62,000 nt of DNA from Glandiceps talaboti (GCF_964340395.1 NW_027554295.1:1-62000), one strand, 5' to 3'; positions 51,501 through 59,469 are shown, counted from the stretch's first letter. Notes: generated from the letters alone by a model not told the origin. Made by a program: numbers and translations.

Positions 51501-52172
51501 GAGGTAGCAGAAATTGAAAATACACAAGACGAAATAACTTTATCACCTTCCACATTACAAGCAACATCATCCATTCTGGAGGAAGAAATGACTCAAATGT
51601 CTATCACTTCACGTGAAACAACGTCGTCACCACAAGGTACATCCCCTACATCACGTGACATATCAATCACAGCTGAAATACTTGAAGAGGTAGCAGAAAT
51701 TGAAAATACACAAGATGAAATAACGTTATCAACTTCCACATTACAAGCAACATCATCCATTCTGGACGACGACATGACTCAAATGTCTACCACGTCACAT
51801 ACAACACCATCTAGCAGCAGGACAACATCGTCACCATATACATCTCCTATTTCACAAGAAATAACTTCCACTATGCAAGTACCATCTCTTTCACCGGATG
51901 TAACATCTCATAAAGCATTGTCGACGGTTGGAGAAACATTGTCAGAGATATCTTCAAAAACTTTTAATAAAATACAACAAACAACGTCGACAGGCAAAAT
52001 GACAATGACAAATGTACATTCGACATTGCGTCCTTCGAGAGCGGATAAGACAGGCAGTGTGTACCTTTCTACAATAACAGCAATTGTTTTTTGTGTTGTC
52101 ATTGCATGTGCAATCACATTCATCCTATTTTTACTCGTCAAAACCAGTCGCTTTCACCATGGAACAAGTTAA
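48573..52172 (+). CDS. Mucin-like membrane glycoprotein with 13 tandem Ser/Thr-rich repeats
   Basis: 1199 aa from the ATG at 48573; the open frame upstream is only the translation of a (TA)n tract. A signal peptide is followed by two Cys-rich modules (to about residue 290) like those of the neighbouring glycoprotein. Then comes a long stalk of 13 units of about 62 residues rich in Ser and Thr, a membrane helix near residues 1163-1186 and a short tail. The stalk should be heavily O-glycosylated and extended, placing the Cys modules far from the membrane. Possible roles are attachment, shielding from immune recognition, or binding of host ligands. A relic of this gene's tail lies at 55800-55945. 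Confidence 0.8.
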   Translation: MEEKTRLLFLLVFLTLCLAFSEKISDIHFYDVTQTPCASGKGFLIENLATNNSNCLCRQQGRVGESCEMQLPDPSCGIWPHGGDGKIIPQCMSNSNGCPCSDGQHLGTCRLSTDCVYYGRQRIVCSNRHCECNCNSTSGEYSLSCSLPQTTRLIVTLNCRFASVEEVNCKSWDVFSQNCTDYETFSTSDTCFSWMTDRTLKTCHMGELYENGTQECHCDAGTTVTQERESCISTDMCLRHWNGSAFQCRRNNCACDCRLKHLYCQNRFNEWATRDIVCPTSLNTLHTLSTLQATSSILEEDMTQMSTTSRETTSSPQGTSPTSREIREEVAAIENTQDEITLSPSTLQATSSILEDDMTQMSITSRETTSSPQGTSPTSREISTTAEIREEVAAIENTQDEITLSPSTLQATSSILEDDMTQMSITSRETTSSPQGTSPTSRDISTTAEIREEVAEIENTQDETTLSPSTLQATSSILEEDMTQMSTTSRETPSSSKTTSSPQGTSYTSREISTTAEIREEVAEIENIQDEITLSPSTLQATSSILEDDMTQMSITSRETTSSPQGTSPTSREISTTAEIREEVAEIENTQDEITLSPSTLQATSSILDDDMNQRSTTSHTTPSSSMTTSSPYTSPTSQEISTTNEILEEVAEIENTQDEITLSPSTLQATSSILEEEMTQMSITSRETTSSPQGTSPTSREISTTAEIREEVAEIENTQDEITLSPSTLQATSSILEDDMTQMSITSREITSSPQGTSPTSREISTTAEIREEVAEIENTQDEITLSPSTLQATSSILDEDMTQMSTTSRETPSSSKTTSSPQGTPPTSRDISTTAEIREEVAEIENTQDETTLSPSTLQATSSILEEDMTQMSTTSRETPSSSKTTSSPQGTSYTSREISTTAEIREEVAEIENTQDEITLSTSTLQATSSILDDDMTQRSTTSHTTPSSSMTTSSPYTSPTSQEISTTDEILEEVAEIENTQDEITLSPSTLQATSSILEEEMTQMSITSRETTSSPQGTSPTSRDISITAEILEEVAEIENTQDEITLSTSTLQATSSILDDDMTQMSTTSHTTPSSSRTTSSPYTSPISQEITSTMQVPSLSPDVTSHKALSTVGETLSEISSKTFNKIQQTTSTGKMTMTNVHSTLRPSRADKTGSVYLSTITAIVFCVVIACAITFILFLLVKTSRFHHGTS
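49437..51870 (+). repeat. Array of 13 tandem repeats of about 186-201 bp inside the mucin-like gene
   Basis: Each unit begins with the codons for S-T-L-Q-A-T-S-S-I-L and keeps the frame. Two unit types occur: a short one (186 nt) and longer ones with an extra S-S-S-K/M-T insert. The order of types around units 4-7 resembles that of units 10-13, so blocks of units have been duplicated as well. Units are so alike that read mapping and copy number in this assembly may be unreliable. Confidence 0.9.
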
Positions 52173-52560
52173 AGTATAATAAAATAAAATAAAATGTTAA
52201 AAAACAAAAGAATCCATCTCTGTTGAAATGTGTGTGTGTGTGTGTGTGTGTGTGAATTACATAAGAATAAAAGCACTATAAAATACACTTTGTTATGTGG
52301 TTAATAAAACAGATTTATTTTCGAATTACAAGGCTTATTAAATTAGGCCTTCATTTGTCGCATTTCATTTGTAATAAGTTGCATAAAGAGAACAAATTCT
52401 TCCATGGTCGGTTTTTCTACCAACGAGTTTTCGACTCAACGGTCTTCATACTTTGTGCTTTTCATCATCACAAGGAAGATGTCTGTCATGGGGAGAGACT
52501 GTCAGGAAAAACGCTGTTTCTCCTTGACGTAATCTGTGAATGGAAGTTCTGTACGCCTTT
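52100..52560. repeat. Duplicated segment: mucin-gene tail, 3' end of the 56-kb spliced gene and sulfotransferase relic
   Basis: Positions 52100-52511 match 55865-56271, covering the membrane-helix codons and 3' UTR of the mucin gene and the C-terminal codons of the spliced gene at 56095. The match includes the AATAAAATAAAATAAAATG run. Positions 52512-52560 then match the 3' coding end of the sulfotransferase (54465-54510). The minus-strand coding fragments here are broken and too short to be functional. A (GT)n tract lies at about 52231-52254. The non-coding stretch 52173-52827 is thus mostly relic sequence plus the promoter at 52782. Confidence 0.75.
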
Positions 52561-52781
52561 GTCCACCATTCGTTTTTTCTTCATCGAAAGAAATGCCCAC
52601 ATGAATGCTGTAAGTTTCTTCTCCCTCGCGTAACAAAGAGCGACATGTGCACGTATTTATGTGATAAATATATATATATATATATATATACAAACAAATT
52701 TTCTGGTGTTTTTTTTTTCATCCACGCAAGTAAAACACATTCGTCACGTCTTTTATGCAAATTACGACGGTTAGTCCACGG

Positions 52782-52790
52782 TTATAAAAG
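52782..52790 (+). promoter_or_regulatory. TATA box of the cytokine-receptor gene
   Basis: TATAAAAG about 40 nt upstream of the ATG at 52828. It places transcription start just before that ATG and rules out the open codons reaching back to 52540. Confidence 0.7.
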
Positions 52791-52827
52791 AAGGCAAGGG
52801 GTGATCTTTCCTCATTATCAACTAAGT

Positions 52828-54093
52828 ATGAAGCCTGCTGTGCTCGCTTGTGTTGTTTTCCTCATCGCCTGTTTTGGCTGTCTTTCCATCAAAGCCGAAG
52901 AGGTTTACTCCAGTGTTGGTGACGATGTTATCCTTACGTGTCGGCACCCTCGACGCAGAGATGCACGCCGACTTTTGTGGCAGTATGAAGGTGGTGAATT
53001 ACCACCTAAACTCGACGTTAATGTGAACGGGACGGACTTGAACCTCCGAATAGAAAACATCACTTATTCTGACACTGGTCGGTACACATGTAGGAAGGTA
53101 GGGGGAAGACGTCGTAAACATAATGCGGTCTACGCCAACGTTAATTTGCACGTCGGTGTGAGACCAGTGATTTCGGACTTTAAATGTTACAGCGAGAATA
53201 TTCTCGAGATGTGGTGTGAGTGGGATTTGGTGGACTCGACAAATGACACGGTAGAGGTTTTTACGTACCGCCACTACTTTGAGTCAACTTCAGCATGGCG
53301 TGACTGTCCAGACGTTGAAACGAGAGGTCGGCGATCGTGTTTTTTCGACAGGTGGACCAACTACGGCAGCCTCCACGTAATGAGGATTGTGGTATCGAAT
53401 GCTTACGGCCATGACGAAAAGGAGATTAAGTTCAACCCCGATACGCAGACGCGTACCAGACCACCCGCTAGCCTAACACTCGTGCGAAAGACACCCTACA
53501 CTGTACACGTCAGGGTAGGCAAGCCGGACAATTGGATTGAAGATTATTTGCAGGTGGGGTACGCTTTACAATACAGAGATGATGTTTCTGAAGATCAAAC
53601 GTGGAAAAACATCAACGACGCCTACAACAAAGACACTTTCGTCGCTGTTGCACTAAAGCCCTACACGGCATACTCCTTCCGCGCAAAATGTCGCACAGAA
53701 TACGGCGTTAACGGGTCGTGGAGCGATTATGGTGACACCTTACATGTATTGACAGACCAGGCTGCGCCTTTCGATGGTGTAAAGTTGAGAATCAGTCTTG
53801 CTTTCTTGGAAGGGGACAGTGTCGAGATGACGGTTGTTGTTAGACAAGATCCTGTATTTTCCAATGGCGTTATCGAGGGTTACCATTTTGATCTTCGTAA
53901 GGGTACGAATGAAACCGGCAAAGAATTGATTCTAGAAAGTGGCTTACGTGGACACACTTTCACAAATCTTACTTCTATGGCCGACTATACCGTCATTGTC
54001 ACTGCCTATAACGGAGCTGGTGCTTCGCCGCCTACATACTACATGTTAAACACTCGAAAATGTTTCGTGAGTTGCACTCCCCCCGCGTATTGA
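52828..54093 (+). CDS. Soluble class I cytokine receptor homologue (Ig plus cytokine-binding module plus FN3)
   Basis: 421 aa. A signal peptide (1-23) is followed by an Ig domain (C38, W51, C88 in a D-T-G-R-Y-T-C context). Then comes a cytokine-binding module: its first half has C120, C130-E-W132, C160 and C171, the conserved cysteine ladder with the C-x-W motif. Its second half ends in W298-S-D-Y-G302, where a W-S-x-W-S box is expected. A further FN3 domain spans about residues 313-410. No membrane helix follows, so the protein is predicted to be secreted. The order matches IL-6-receptor/gp130/CNTF-receptor-type chains. A decoy or agonist for a host cytokine is the likely role. Base composition is visibly richer in G+C than neighbours, suggesting transfer from a host. 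Confidence 0.8.
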   Translation: MKPAVLACVVFLIACFGCLSIKAEEVYSSVGDDVILTCRHPRRRDARRLLWQYEGGELPPKLDVNVNGTDLNLRIENITYSDTGRYTCRKVGGRRRKHNAVYANVNLHVGVRPVISDFKCYSENILEMWCEWDLVDSTNDTVEVFTYRHYFESTSAWRDCPDVETRGRRSCFFDRWTNYGSLHVMRIVVSNAYGHDEKEIKFNPDTQTRTRPPASLTLVRKTPYTVHVRVGKPDNWIEDYLQVGYALQYRDDVSEDQTWKNINDAYNKDTFVAVALKPYTAYSFRAKCRTEYGVNGSWSDYGDTLHVLTDQAAPFDGVKLRISLAFLEGDSVEMTVVVRQDPVFSNGVIEGYHFDLRKGTNETGKELILESGLRGHTFTNLTSMADYTVIVTAYNGAGASPPTYYMLNTRKCFVSCTPPAY

Positions 54094-54276
54094 AAAGCAG
54101 GAAATGCACGCTCCAATACTTTTTTAGTTGAAGATGTTTTAATGACTGTCTGTGTTTTTAGGCAGTAGAATACACAATACGTGTGTGTGCATCCAGTGTT
54201 GTGGTTGTTTTTTTTTGTTAGTTACTTACATTTACATATGCCAAACTGAATTTTTCAAGTTCGTTTTTTGGAGATT

Positions 54277-54282
54277 AATAAA
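54277..54282 (+). terminator. AATAAA polyadenylation signal of the cytokine-receptor gene
   Basis: A single AATAAA about 185 nt after the stop codon, in a T-rich 3' UTR. The rest of 54094-54395 shows no gene. Confidence 0.6.
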
Positions 54283-54357
54283 AAATCATTTGTAAACGGA
54301 AATATGTGTGTGACTCGCAACAGTTTTTTTTTGTGTGTAAAAGTGGTTTTTGGTCGA

Positions 54358-54510
54358 TTTTTCAACTCAATGGTCTTCATACTTTGTGCTTTTCATCATG
54401 ACAAGGCAAATGTCTGCCACGGGGAGAGACTGTCAGGAAAAATGTAATTACGCACATTTTGTAACTGTTTCTTCCTGACATAATATGTGAATGGAAGTTC
54501 TGTTCTCGTC
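54358..54510. repeat. Second copy of the spliced-gene tail joined to the sulfotransferase 3' end
   Basis: 54358-54440 matches 52430-52511 and, more distantly, 56180-56271. 54465-54510 matches 52513-52560. The copy supplies the last about 37 codons and stop of the sulfotransferase. Confidence 0.75.
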
Positions 54511-55616
54511 AATCCAAGACACATTGTGTCATTCTTTACAGATGGTTTGATTTTGATGCTTTGTACACTTACATGATTTGGGCGCCACACTTTGGGATCA
54601 TTTGTAATGACTTTCTCAATACAATGGTTGGAATAGTATTCCCGCCTCGATTTCAGTTTTGCTAGTTCTGTTTGTATTCGCTCTCTTCCGAAACTTTCAA
54701 TACGTTTCCAAAGTGTTGTATTAAAATGGTCATACAATTTTACATCTCCAGCATGCCACTTCAGTACCTTTCCTGCCACTTCTTCAGTAATGTTACTTTT
54801 TGATTTTGGTGCTCGTGCATTCATTGAAAATGCTACAATATCGTCTGTATCCCAACACATCAATTCTTTGAGCAACACAAGCGATTCATCCATGTACTCT
54901 GCTATCATTATTAAATTAAATGTTTCGTCTATATATTTAATTTTGTTGTCAATATTTGTCACGTTCCACATATCCTCTGAGTTCATACCAAGGTCAAACA
55001 GCATAGGATTCAATAATCGTGCATTATGTGATTTATTATAATAATATTCGATACCGTCAGCGAATTCTTTCAAACCTGCGGGGCCTTTTAGACCAACATA
55101 ATTGCCAAAGTCGAAATAAGTGAATGAGGATTGAAATAATGATACGGGCTGTCTCAAACAAGTAACATATACAGTGCTCGGGGGCATAATGGCGCTGATA
55201 CCTTCATAGCTAAATCGTGAATGGTGTGTAAATATGTTATACTCGTTCCAGGGCACTTTCATCGCTTTTCGTTTATCGAATGGCTTGGGCCATCCCAGAT
55301 AGTTTCCTGAAGGCGGGAGAACGAAGGTCAGATTGTTCATGTCACCATACCTTAGCAGTATATTAAGAACTGTACTGCTACCGCATTTATGTAGCTTAGA
55401 AAACGCTATGTTTTTCTTTGGTTTACATGTTGGAACCGTCACCGAGACATTAGCATCAGCGTTTCTTCCTCTGAAGATGTCATGAACAGGAATAGAAGAG
55501 TATTTTTTCCAATTAGAGTTGAAGTTGGAATAACTGAGCTCGAAGAAGAATTTGCAGGAGACGACACTCAGTATAACAAGGGTGACGATATGAAGTTTAT
55601 ACAATAAGTTCTTCAT
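54396..55616 (-). CDS. Galactose 3-O-sulfotransferase-like enzyme (GAL3ST family), type II membrane
   Basis: 406 aa from the ATG at 55616, with TATATAAA at 55708-55715 upstream. A signal anchor (about residues 8-26) is followed by a luminal sulfotransferase domain. K74-L-H-K-C-G-S-S-T is the 5'-phosphosulfate-binding loop of the PAPS site, and T152-C-L-R-Q-P-V-S159 is the 3'-phosphate motif. Both have the forms used by galactosylceramide/Gal-3-O-sulfotransferases. It would sulfate galactose on Golgi glycolipids or glycoproteins, changing surface glycans. The last about 37 residues come from sequence shared with a neighbouring gene, so the native C-terminus has been replaced. It looks host-derived; the catalytic region appears complete. 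Confidence 0.8.
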   Translation of the reverse strand: MKNLLYKLHIVTLVILSVVSCKFFFELSYSNFNSNWKKYSSIPVHDIFRGRNADANVSVTVPTCKPKKNIAFSKLHKCGSSTVLNILLRYGDMNNLTFVLPPSGNYLGWPKPFDKRKAMKVPWNEYNIFTHHSRFSYEGISAIMPPSTVYVTCLRQPVSLFQSSFTYFDFGNYVGLKGPAGLKEFADGIEYYYNKSHNARLLNPMLFDLGMNSEDMWNVTNIDNKIKYIDETFNLIMIAEYMDESLVLLKELMCWDTDDIVAFSMNARAPKSKSNITEEVAGKVLKWHAGDVKLYDHFNTTLWKRIESFGRERIQTELAKLKSRREYYSNHCIEKVITNDPKVWRPNHVSVQSIKIKPSVKNDTMCLGLTRTELPFTYYVRKKQLQNVRNYIFPDSLSPWQTFALS

Positions 55617-55799
55617 GCCGACAGTATTGATCTAGTATGAGCAAAGATAAAAACAAATTTATCAAGTCAGGGATATACGATTTGTTGGGGCAAAAAACCC
55701 CTTAGAGTTTATATACCTTGTACGCGTCGACGAGTGAACATACTTTACATACAGCCTTGACTAAACTCTTCTAGTATAATGTTAATGTTAGTGCATACC

Positions 55800-55945
55800 C
55801 TACGCCACGTGAAACGCCATCTAGCAGCAAGACAACGTTGTCAAGACGAGATACATCTCCTACTTCATTGCATGTGCAATCACATTCATCCCATTTTTAC
55901 TCGTCAAAACCATTCGCTTTCACCATGGAACAAGTTAAAGTGTAA
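55800..55945 (+). pseudogene. Remnant of the mucin-like gene
   Basis: A stretch matching one mucin repeat unit (ACGTGAAACGCCATCTAGCA and onward) jumps directly to the membrane-helix and stop region of the same gene. Most repeats and the last ectodomain codons are deleted, and no start codon is present. The following 55946-56094 matches the mucin gene's 3' UTR. The rest of the gap 55617-56094 holds only the sulfotransferase promoter. Confidence 0.75.
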
Positions 55946-56094
55946 TAAAATAAAATAAAATGTTAAAAACAAAAGAAACCATCTCTGTTGAAGTGTGTGT
56001 GTGACTTACATACCAATCAAAGCACTATGAAATACACTTTTGTTATGTGGTTAATATTAAACAGATTTATTTTCGAATCACAAGGCTAATTAAA

Positions 56095-56651
56095 TTAGGC
56101 CTTCATTTGTCGCATTTCATTTGTAACAAGTTGCATGAAGAGAACAAGTTCTTCCATGGTTGGTTTTTCTTCCAAAGAGTTTTCAACACGGTCCTCGTAT
56201 GCACATTGAACTTTGTTGATTTCATCATCAGAAGGCAAATGTCTGCCACAGGGAAAGACTGTCAGGAAAAACTGAAATCTACATGGCCTTGCTTTATCTC
56301 CTTCTTCTTCCTGTAGCATACTTGGGGAGAAGAAAGGTGCCCAAATTGCCAATGCTTTGCATATCACATTCAGTTTATATGCAGATGCAGCTCTATCTTC
56401 AAGGTTGGTATTGAACATCATTCTAGCCATTCCCTTCACGCATACTTCCAGAGAGGTTTTCACCAAACACGTTTTCTTCTGCACTGTCTTGCAATTCATG
56501 AGGTACAGATATACCAGTGGATACTTGTGTTTGAAAAGTCTGGACTCTTGGTAAACCCTTTCTCGAAGTTCCTGTAGGCAAACGAAAACAAACAAATAAA
56601 ACAACCTTAATAAACTCATACGAAAGCAAGAACACCCACACCCCCAAAACA

Positions 56652-56746
<95 letters not shown>

Positions 56747-57080
56747 CTTTTCACAGTACTACAGAAAGAAAATTTTGTCATTTGTCACTCACCAAATATG
56801 CCAAGTAATCATCTGGTTTACAAGGACGAGTTGATTTTGGTGGTCTGATCGTTTGACACTGTGCAATCTCTTTCAACATCTCTTTATGCACCACTTGTTG
56901 TACAGCCCTCGACCTTTCTTTGCTCCTCCTGATTTTACGTTTGCATCTTTTGGCTGCCTCTTTATCCATTTTCACTTGTAGTTTTTTCTTCGTTGATGTC
57001 ATCTTGTGGATTTTACGTTTGTGTCTTTTGGCTAACTCTTTGTCGATTTTCTCCTGGTGCCTCTTAGTAGCTGATGTCAT
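56095..57080 (-). CDS. Spliced gene, basic repeat N-terminus with helical C-terminal domain, unknown function
   Basis: Exon 1 (57080-56793) ends at a GTGAGT donor. Exon 2 (56571-56095) starts after a TTTGCCTACAG acceptor. Both ends are phase 0. The 221-nt intron consists largely of a (TA)n microsatellite. The ATG at 57080 is preferred because a TATATATA box (57138-57145) puts the transcript start near 57115; an ATG at 57122 is the alternative. Exon 1 encodes two consecutive basic units of about 26 residues, each M-T-S followed by Lys/Arg-rich sequence, likely a nuclear or nucleic-acid-binding region. Exon 2 encodes a 158-residue helical domain. Decayed copies of its 3' end lie at 52.4 and 54.4 kb. 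Confidence 0.7.
56654..56744. repeat. (TA)n microsatellite inside the intron of the 56-57 kb gene
   Basis: About 45 TA dinucleotides in a row. The exact length is likely to vary between isolates or assemblies. Shorter TA tracts occur at 48531-48549 and 52666-52690, both just upstream of genes. Confidence 0.95.
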
Positions 57081-57149
57081 GTTGTGGACTGATGATGTTC
57101 TTTCACTTATGTTGCTGCACATAATGATCGTTGTCATATATATAGCCTT

Positions 57150-57600
57150 GTTTTGCAAATATTTCTGACGTCACATCTTGTTTCATTACGTCATGGACGT
57201 CATTTATATTGCCTTGTTTCTCAAATAATTCTGACATCACGTGATCAGATATACCACATTATATGTGATGTCAACAAGCTGTAAAATGGATGAGGAAAAA
57301 CATGTGATGTCATTTTTTTCTTTGACGTGAAAATATATGCACGTTAATCACAAGTCCCACGATATGATGTTCTCAAATATTTATGACGTCACGTCTTCTT
57401 TCATTGTGTCCGTGTGATGATGTCGACAGCATGCAAGTTGTAAATTCATGGATGTGGAAAAAATGTGACGTCATTTTTTCTTTGACGTGAAAAATATGCA
57501 CGTCCAACGATATGATGTTCACAAATATTTATGACGTCACGTCTTCTTTCATTGTGTCCATGTGATGATGTCGACAACATGCATTTCGACAGAATCACGT
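57150..57600. promoter_or_regulatory. CRE-rich non-coding region with tandem and dispersed repeats
   Basis: The gap 57123-57885 carries many TGACGTCA, ACGTGA and ATGATGTCG elements. A unit of about 62 nt containing TTTATGACGTCACGTCTTC occurs at 57374 and again at 57522 (148-nt period). A second unit (GGATGTGG, A-run, TGACGTCA, T-run, TTTGACGTGA, ATGCACGT) occurs at about 57286-57345 and 57448-57503. The last about 280 nt before 57886 show no repeats. The motif usage matches the 6951-7415 repeats, pointing to a common activator or a shared replication function. Confidence 0.75.
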
Positions 57601-57885
57601 TCGTATTAACACTAACAATACTGTAGCAAGCACACTCGCAGTGTTGTAAGTAACATTCTTGCTACACGTAGCTGCCCCCACCACACACGTTTGTGACCAC
57701 TAAGACGTCTAATGACGTAGGCAGCGAGTCACGTGAAGTCACGTGTCAATTGTGTGTGTGTCTCTCACATTGTGTTATTAATTCAACTGCGCTCGTACGA
57801 CCTAAACTTTTAAGTCGCACACACAAAGAGGCAGAATAGATAAGTAGCGGGTTTGTGTGCACAGTGTCAATTTCTCAGATGAGTG

Positions 57886-58575
57886 ATGGAAAATAGGTGT
57901 CGAGTCGGGGCAGAGCGGGGAAATGGGCAAGACCTTTTACCAACGAATTCAAAATCGAAAACGGGATTACACAACAATATTGAATTTGGCGACGAGGGGG
58001 GTAAATACATCAATCATACTGGCGGAGCAAAGGGCAGCGATCTTTACTGGCAGGAAACGGCAACAAAGTACAATATCATCTCTAAAGTGTATTCGTTTGA
58101 AAAACACGCCGTGAAGAACAAAGCAAGGGTCTTTCTCAGTCAAAACAATCTCAATTTAGCGGATGATAAATTGAAAAAAGCTAACCAAACTCTGAAAAGA
58201 CATTTCCCAACGCGGAATAAATTCTGTGACAACTTACTACGGAGGAACTGGTACCAAGTCAAAGACTCGCATGCAGTCTTTGCCGTCGGTTTACTTACCG
58301 AAGACAGAAAAACATGCGAGGGAGGAACAGGATGGACGGTTCAATTAGCCGTCGACAATAACATTCGTGTATATGTCTACGACTGTACAAAAGACAAGAA
58401 GACGAGCAAAACTCGCGGTTCATTAAAGTGGTACACCTTTGACACGGATCAAGAGAAATTCGTCGACGTTCAAACTCCGTCACTGACGTACAACTTTACC
58501 GGCATCGGAACAAGGTCTCTGCCAAACGAAGGCAAGGTAGCTATAGACACAGTGTTTGCCAAAACCTTCCGATAA
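57886..58575 (+). CDS. GGA-motif Rossmann protein (SLOG/DprA-like nucleotide-binding family)
   Basis: 229 aa from the ATG at 57886; the codon before it is a GTG. The glycine-rich loop H-T-G46-G-A-K-G50-S-D52 near the N-terminus is of the S-G-G-A-x-G-A-D type. That loop is typical of the SLOG superfamily (DprA, LOG, YpsA, TRPM N-terminus), which bind nucleotides or nucleotide-derived signals. Later elements, L-R-R-N-W-Y-Q-V, G-G-T-G-W and a final G-I-G-T-R with A-I-D-T-V-F, form one continuous domain that I associate with a family spread through bacteria and some eukaryotes. The substrate is unknown. Its composition is richer in G+C than the flanks, so horizontal transfer is plausible. Confidence 0.65.
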   Translation: MENRCRVGAERGNGQDLLPTNSKSKTGLHNNIEFGDEGGKYINHTGGAKGSDLYWQETATKYNIISKVYSFEKHAVKNKARVFLSQNNLNLADDKLKKANQTLKRHFPTRNKFCDNLLRRNWYQVKDSHAVFAVGLLTEDRKTCEGGTGWTVQLAVDNNIRVYVYDCTKDKKTSKTRGSLKWYTFDTDQEKFVDVQTPSLTYNFTGIGTRSLPNEGKVAIDTVFAKTFR

Positions 58576-58884
58576 AAAAAAATACCTTAAATACCCTGAC
58601 AACGTATGTGTCCCGAACAATGACTACTTGTGTTCTACTAGTAAATCGAGGGTGAAGTTGACATGCAGCGATGAAAGAAAAGAAGTTTAACTTAAATTAT
58701 AACAATGGTGCCGTCGCTCTTCTATGGTTTAAGGAACTCACATCACTCCATCGTCGAAACGTCACTTCGCATATGGGAACAAAATTCTTTTGTCAAAATG
58801 ACCGACAACGAAATCGATGTAATAAACGATCTGCTTTTTAACCCGCTGATTTTCACCATGACGTATAATTCAAAGTGTATAAAG

Positions 58885-59060
58885 CACAAGGATGTGGAAA
58901 AACTGTGACGTCATTTTCTTTACGTAAAAAACATGCACCATGATACGATATTATATCAAGCCACATCACGTGTAGAGAAAACATGACGTCATAAGTTTCT
59001 GGATGTGGAAAAAATACTATTTTTTTTGGACGTGAAGAACATGCACGTGCCCCATCAAGC
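58885..59060. repeat. Two further copies of the dispersed CRE-containing unit
   Basis: Copies of the GGATGTGG/A-run/TGACGTCA unit lie at about 58890-58938 and 59001-59050, with ATGACGTCAT between them. They sit upstream of the 104-aa gene. The stretch 58576-58884 shows no repeat and only a weak 67-codon frame. Confidence 0.75.
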
Positions 59061-59093
59061 CACATCACGACGTCATAATTGTCTTGTTGTTGC

Positions 59094-59101
59094 CTATAAA
59101 T
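59094..59101 (+). promoter_or_regulatory. TATA box of the 104-aa gene
   Basis: TATAAATA about 60 nt before the ATG at 59155, just after the CRE-rich repeats. Confidence 0.65.
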
Positions 59102-59154
59102 ATCTGCATGCTTTTCCATTTGAGCGACATTCTCATCACTGCTATACTGACAAA

Positions 59155-59469
59155 ATGTCCAGTATGAGGCAATTCCAACACGTTTCAACAAGGAGTGACT
59201 GCGATTCGCAACTCGTCGAGACTCTGATAAGAAACATCAATGTCTGTACACGAAGTCAAAAGGCGAAACTGGAGAGAGAATTGGAAATACTGAGATCGGG
59301 CAGCTGCAATCTACTTGCAGGGGTTTTGATACAAGAGCACAAGAGAAGAAGGTATCTAGAAGACAAAATAGATTACCACATCGAGAAAATGGATATTGTT
59401 ATGAATCGAAACCTAAACCTACAAGAATCGATGGAACTGTTTATCAGGCAGGACCCGTACACACAATAG
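59155..59469 (+). CDS. Small helical protein of unknown function (104 aa)
   Basis: The ATG at 59155 lies downstream of a TATA box at 59094. The frame stays open to 59005, but that part lies upstream of the promoter. The protein is charged and helical, with heptad-like leucines (R-E-L-E-I-L and L-E-D-K-I), suggesting a short coiled coil. A probable AATAAA lies at 59672-59677. The remaining sequence to 59781 shows no gene. Confidence 0.6.
   Translation: MSSMRQFQHVSTRSDCDSQLVETLIRNINVCTRSQKAKLERELEILRSGSCNLLAGVLIQEHKRRRYLEDKIDYHIEKMDIVMNRNLNLQESMELFIRQDPYTQ

Noticed and set aside
49649-51775. Series of about 60-codon minus-strand frames across the mucin repeats
   Set aside because: They are periodic shadows of the repeat array on the opposite strand.
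52502-52693. A short minus-strand gene downstream of the mucin gene
   Set aside because: It consists of a sulfotransferase 3' relic plus the reverse of a TA microsatellite.
58705-58908. 67-codon plus-strand frame
   Set aside because: Its end runs into the CRE repeat unit, no promoter precedes it, and it shows no domain or composition unlike chance.
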